Positions 59,086 to 64,000 of a DNA stretch of 64,000 nt are shown one piece after another. The position numbers and the translations under genes are program-made. Origin of the DNA: Apostichopus japonicus (taxonomy: Eukaryota; Echinodermata; Holothuroidea; Aspidochirotida; Stichopodidae). Numbering within the stretch: position 1 is the first letter of the stretch; each line of letters starts with the position of its first letter. A model generated the notes under the pieces. That model searched no databases, had not been told where the DNA came from, and saw only the letters and a list, made by a program, of their open reading frames with translations. Location of the stretch: the NCBI RefSeq assembly GCF_037975245.1, contig NC_092582.1, forward strand, positions 13,452,077 through 13,516,076, written 5' to 3'.

Positions 59086-62000
59086 TCAATATATCATCAT
59101 CATTTATATCAGAAAGATTCAGAATATATAAGCTTACAATAAATTAATTAAATTGCAAACTATCATCTGCTCTGCTCTGCCATCCCTAACCACAGCTTAA
59201 ATAAATAATATAGAAGACTGCATTAACTGGTAACACTGTCAGTTAAACAAATTTTTAGAAGGACTAATATTAATATATTTATGTTTCTAAGATCTTTTTT
59301 TCTGTTTGCATTCACACTTGTTTGACTTCCAATTATGCTCAATATGCAGAAATATGTATTTAATTTATTTATTTTACAACAGGAATTTCTCTATGTGCAT
59401 GCATGCAAACTTGGCAATTGCTCACCCACCGTCTTAATAACAGACCTCAGTAAATTAATTAGCTGTTACTTTTTTATTCCACTCTTGAATGGTTTGACTT
59501 CTTGGTGTGAAGGTAATTATGTCGATGCCTATGAAACCGATTCAAAATTCAATATATGCACCTAGACGGTTCGTGCAGGAGTTATTGACTTACTGATATT
59601 GATCAAATTTTATTGGTTATATATCCGACATTGTTTTCCTTACAGTCACCTTGTCTTTTTGCTAGACTGAAAAATACTGTTTGGAATCAACTAAGGCATA
59701 CATTCAATATCAACATTTTAACTCCCAGAAATGATCAAACCCATTGAGCAGTTTTTTAATTCATTTTCTTAATATTAAAGTTAAATGTATTATTGCTAAA
59801 ATCACATAACAAGATAGTATATAAGATTGACTAGACAACTTGATATCGTTTGAAATAATTCATTCATTTAGTCAATATTTACAAACTATCCAACTTGCAT
59901 TTTAAAGCAATTAATACTTATTAAGAAGCTTAGACCAATCTCATACTACTATGCTGCAGACCCATATTGAGAAGAAGAAGCCTATTATTTTGCTGCAGGT
60001 CAAAGATCATGTTTGGTCACCAGAGGTCAAAATATGAAAAACACAATACCTCAAGAGGATAAACTTGGATGGATCTCAAACTTTGTCCCCTTACCTTGTT
60101 GCATGACCGAGCTCATCAAGCTTCTGAGAAACTTTTTGAGAAATTATGCATGCTGCTTGACTCTGAAATCTCATGTAACAAATATAGTTCATTAGCTTGG
60201 CTAGCCAACTTGTTGCAAATAATGCCGTCAAATGGTGTACAAACTTTCCAACTTGAATTCTACATACATGTTATTACCATAAATTGTTGAAAAGTGTCTA
60301 GATGATGAATTTTCATCAATTAAAAGGAATCAATTTAACTTTCTTGCAATAAACCTTCATTTTGGAAGAAAAATAAAAGAAAAGAAAAAACCTTTTAGCT
60401 ATGGTTGGATCAATTGCAACTGTAATTGAGCAATGACCTGATAAGTTTGGTCAAATTGCTGACCAAATGTAAAAAGTACTGCTTTAATGATTAATTAACT
60501 ACATGATGCTAGGTTAAGTCTGTCAAATTAATTTGATTGTAATTTTGTTTTTAATTTTGAAACAGTGTATTGACGTATTAGTCAATTGTCTGTAATTAAT
60601 TACTCGTCTTTGCTCGTTACGTCATCAAGACACAGTAGATCGATCAGACGGCACCAGACCAAACCACCTGCCCCTGCTCGTGCTTTCATAATCCTTCCAG
60701 CTGTGTTTCCCAGATAAATCATCCATAATTTCAAGAGAAATGTGTTCTCATAACCATAGCATTATAGTCTCCTGAGGGAAATGTTGTGGTTGTTTAGTAA
60801 TATACTAACTCATGTAAGTTTTATATCGATTCTATTGTAGCTTCTTTCCTGAGAGAAAGTAATCAATTTTTCAAAGAGTTTCTAGAGAGCTACTTGCGGC
60901 AGTTCCAGTTGAGCAACCCAAAGTTGAGTTAAAAGAGTGTTTTTGGAATAGTATTTCTTGTAACTGCTGCATTCTAGCTGGTAAAATCATAAAGCAGAAT
61001 GGAGAGATGTTTTATCCATACATTGCAAGAAAAGTATGAAATTCTTGCTTGTTTGAAATACTTCATGTTACAATAAATCAACTGCAGGTTAATAAAAACT
61101 AAAGGAAGAGAAAGGAAAGATATAAGATACGTTTACACAAGTAATTAAGAGCTAACAAACAAATTGCGGAAGGTTTTGTTCGCAGTGGACTTAATAATAA
61201 TAATATTTTCAATGGAATAACACTGGAATTTGATGGTTCCGAGCCGAGTTCGAAGTCACGAAAAGATTGGACTCAAGTTCGGATCGGAGTACTTCAACTC
61301 TGACTAGAAATGAAATTGGAAAAAAGAGGGAGAGAAAATATAAAAACAATACCTAGAGTTTATTTTTAACCTAGCAACACCACCCTGCACATATTCTGTG
61401 CTCATACATAATGCATACATAGATGCAATAAAACAAGTTTTTACTATATTTTTCAATGCTTTGTTACAACTAATTTTGTCTTTTCTATTATGGCTGTGAA
61501 TATTTTCTCTGTAACAAGAGAACCAGCAACTTTTCATGTTAGTAAACTTCTTCTAGATTTTTTTTATATTTAACTTTTTTTTTTGACAATGAGGTAAAAC
61601 TTACCAGATACACATACATACACTCCCAATTATACAGAACTAGTTACTGTTTTAAGCTACTGTTTTGTGATGAAACTTGTCTTGCTTAAGCTGTGGGAAT
61701 ATTTCATTACAAAGGATCGAAGAAAGTGACAGCCTGGTGATACTAATGTTCTTCAATCAATCAATTTATCTCTAATATGTTATGAAAGTTATTTATAAAT
61801 ATCCAAGTGTTTACTACCATGAAATGCATTTTTATAGCAAATTCACATTATGATTTTTGTTGTTGTTGGCAGTTTTGTTCTTTAAATTTTACCAAAATCT
61901 ATCATTCACTTATTACTCAATATAAATGTACTAAATGGACCAAATCAAGACACTTTCCTGGAGTTGTTATTAATTTTGTGAGCAATCAATGAATTTGATT

Positions 62001-64000
62001 CTTTTATCAACATTTTCTCACCTGAATACTTGTCGTATAAGTGTTCATCATAATGCCAAAAATGGAAACCTCCCAATTTTAACCTGATATCTTTCTTAAA
62101 AGTTTCAATTATTTCAAATAAAGTTGATTTAATAGTTCTGAAGGCTAATGCTCCACATTGTTTTGGATATTTTTTTAAATCCAATGGTAGCCAGGAATTT
62201 ATCAACATCAACTCAAATTTAAGCTGCTTTTCATATAAAGCAACAGCAATACAAGACCAGTATCCTTGCAGAATAGAAGGGGAAAAAAAGCCTGTGCAAA
62301 GCAAAATGGCTATAAATATACAGCAAAAATTATAGATAAAATATCAGAATTAAAATTTATCTGTGGCTGCAAAGTCCCTTAAATAAATGTTACAGCTTTT
62401 GTAAGATGAGGATGCATATAGCTGAAAATAATTTCTGAATGATTGATAGCTGTTCTCATATGTAATCACAATATTATTACGAAAGGAAAATTAAGATATA
62501 TACAAACATTTTATTGACGGATGAGATTAAATCAAATAGCTAGAGTGGGGATTTACTGTCGGAATAAATTAATGATGATGTATCACATGCAACGTATGTA
62601 TACACGCTCGATATATGTCAACCCAAAAAATGATAGGTTACCATGGAAACGCTTTTTAACAACATTTTAAAAGCAGAGGTGATAAATCTCCCTCAAAGAC
62701 GTGCTTAGCATAAAGGTTGAAATTGCCAAGGATGCTTAGATCATCTTCTGTGTTAGGATTTTTGATTTGATTTGATTTATTTGTTTTTCACATGTAAATT
62801 TACAGTGTGAAGGAAGTCTTCCAAAAAGCGTACAACAGCTTAACAAAGTAGAAGACTCCCTGTATAAAGGAAAGAAGAAAAGTATTTACATATAAATATA
62901 AAATAGAATAATTCGACAACCAATGAATACTATATGATGATAATATTTACAACATTTGGGATGATAATATTTACAAAGGATGGGTTTGTGTTGCTCATAT
63001 TTGCAAACTGACAGAGTGATTTCCTTTGGCTGTAGAGGTGTTGCTTCAACCGACCCCATTGGAAGCTAGGGTAAGACACAAGAGGGTAATAAATATGATT
63101 AAATAGGAATAGGAACATTATCTTATATTCTCTGGTTGCAGTATAAGAACAACATGATTTTGTGCAGCTGTGATACCTGCAGTACTCTGGGTCTTGGGCC
63201 TGCATGGCTCTTAAGTAAGCGCTCAACATAATTACTCAAGATGAAAAATTGGTTGCCTTGGAATGCAATTGATAATACTTTTAGTGTTATAATTATGCAT
63301 TAGTATGTGTTTTTCATGGAAGTTAAAGCTACCAGCACATTACAGAATTATTGATTAAGGCTCTAAGACACACAATTAAGGGATGATTTATGACAGTAAT
63401 AAACGACTAAATAACAAATATTTGGAAACAACTCTTCATTACTGATATGTAGAACTGTAATTGTACAGGCATATTTATGGCAATGAGATTAGAAATCCAG
63501 AGTATATCTCTCTGGCCAAGCTGCTACGTATGGACTAACGTCTACAATAAGACATCCAAGGTTTTTTGCTCTCTTAACCTTCGCCTGATGAGTCCCAACC
63601 AGGACAAAAACCTGATATATCTTCCATTTCCACATCTGACACAGTCATGTTTAATTGTAACATGCATGCATACAGTTGATGTATTTAGTCATCATGTTTT
63701 TCTAAATGAATCCTATAGTTTCTGTGACTGTGAATTGAATACAATTCTCTTGAGGATATTTCCGTGCCAGTCGTATTGGGATAGCCACAGTTCATTGAGT
63801 GCAGCAAAGTAGTAGCACTTTATGATAAAGTCTCATTACAATGCAGTCCATTAGCTTTTAACTGATCAAGTTGAATGTTTGAATGCTAAGAATAAAAAAT
63901 AAAAAAATGTTTGCATTGAAAACGCTGGTTTCTGTGTGCTGCCATGCAAATAAATACTAATCCAAATAATATAAAACCATATCCCAGATGCGTGACAAAT
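59086..64000. other. No gene recognised
   Basis: Almost 5 kb of AT-rich sequence. Open frames of 60-119 codons (for example 61945-62304 -, 62930-63229 -, 63477-63812 +) show no domain, start context or splice arrangement that I can defend. TTTGATTTGATTTGATTTA at 62760 resembles the end of an old retroelement, and an X-box-like site lies at 62637. No RNA gene seen. Confidence 0.45.
62637..62650. promoter_or_regulatory. RFX X-box-like palindrome
   Basis: GTTACCATGGAAAC fits the RFX consensus with one strong half-site (GTTACC) and one relaxed half-site (GGAAAC). Confidence 0.35.

Noticed and set aside
1-64000. CRISPR array or bacterial operon
   Set aside because: The tandem repeats lack unique spacers of uniform length, and the sequence is eukaryotic in character (SINEs, LINE tails, MITEs, splice signals).

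Overview
The window looks like non-coding DNA from an AT-rich animal genome. No intact protein gene lies in it. The open frames are short, stop-bounded and low in complexity, and only a few short stretches look like spliced exons. The repeats suggest a marine invertebrate deuterostome, most likely an echinoderm and possibly a sea cucumber. The evidence is tRNA-derived SINEs with ACAT tails, L2/CR1-like LINE tails ending in ATT repeats, TTTAA-flanked MITEs whose ends read AGGCATTGAAGACTCG, and hAT-type elements. The organism call rests on recognising repeat styles from memory and is tentative.

Layout. 0-5 kb: a 0.8-kb GAT/GGT array, then a more complex stretch (2.6-4.2 kb) ending in a possible short first exon. 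5-13 kb: a LINE tail, a SINE, dispersed repeat pieces, a second LINE-type tail and a third, better-preserved LINE ORF2 end. 13-27 kb: mostly nothing recognisable, plus three MITE loci, one of them a MITE inside a MITE, and an ACAATTGT-rich minisatellite. 27-33.5 kb: the best first-exon candidate (27,925), a SINE, a 1.2-kb hAT-like element in a TA tract, and a 359-bp hAT MITE. 33.5-43 kb: little of note, except a CpG-containing complex block at 39.3-39.7 kb and a 39-bp perfect-ended palindrome with 8-bp direct repeats. 43-51.7 kb: a Penelope-style trailer, a SINE inserted in another SINE, the best internal-exon candidate (46,892), tRNA-like tandem repeats, a 14-copy minisatellite, a MITE and a 292-bp tandem duplication. 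51.7-64 kb: another possible first exon (55,655), small duplications and TA tracts.

The most gene-like reading is the 5' part of one + strand gene. It would have several alternative first exons (4,022; 27,925; perhaps 32,342; 55,655), long introns, and a shared 58-nt second exon at 46,892. Its remaining exons would lie to the right of the window. The phases agree: three candidates end in phase 2, which the second exon accepts, and that exon and the last candidate both end in phase 0. I do not recognise the protein. Five RFX X-box-like palindromes are scattered through the same interval and could be regulatory. All of this is inference from splice signals and phase, not from homology.
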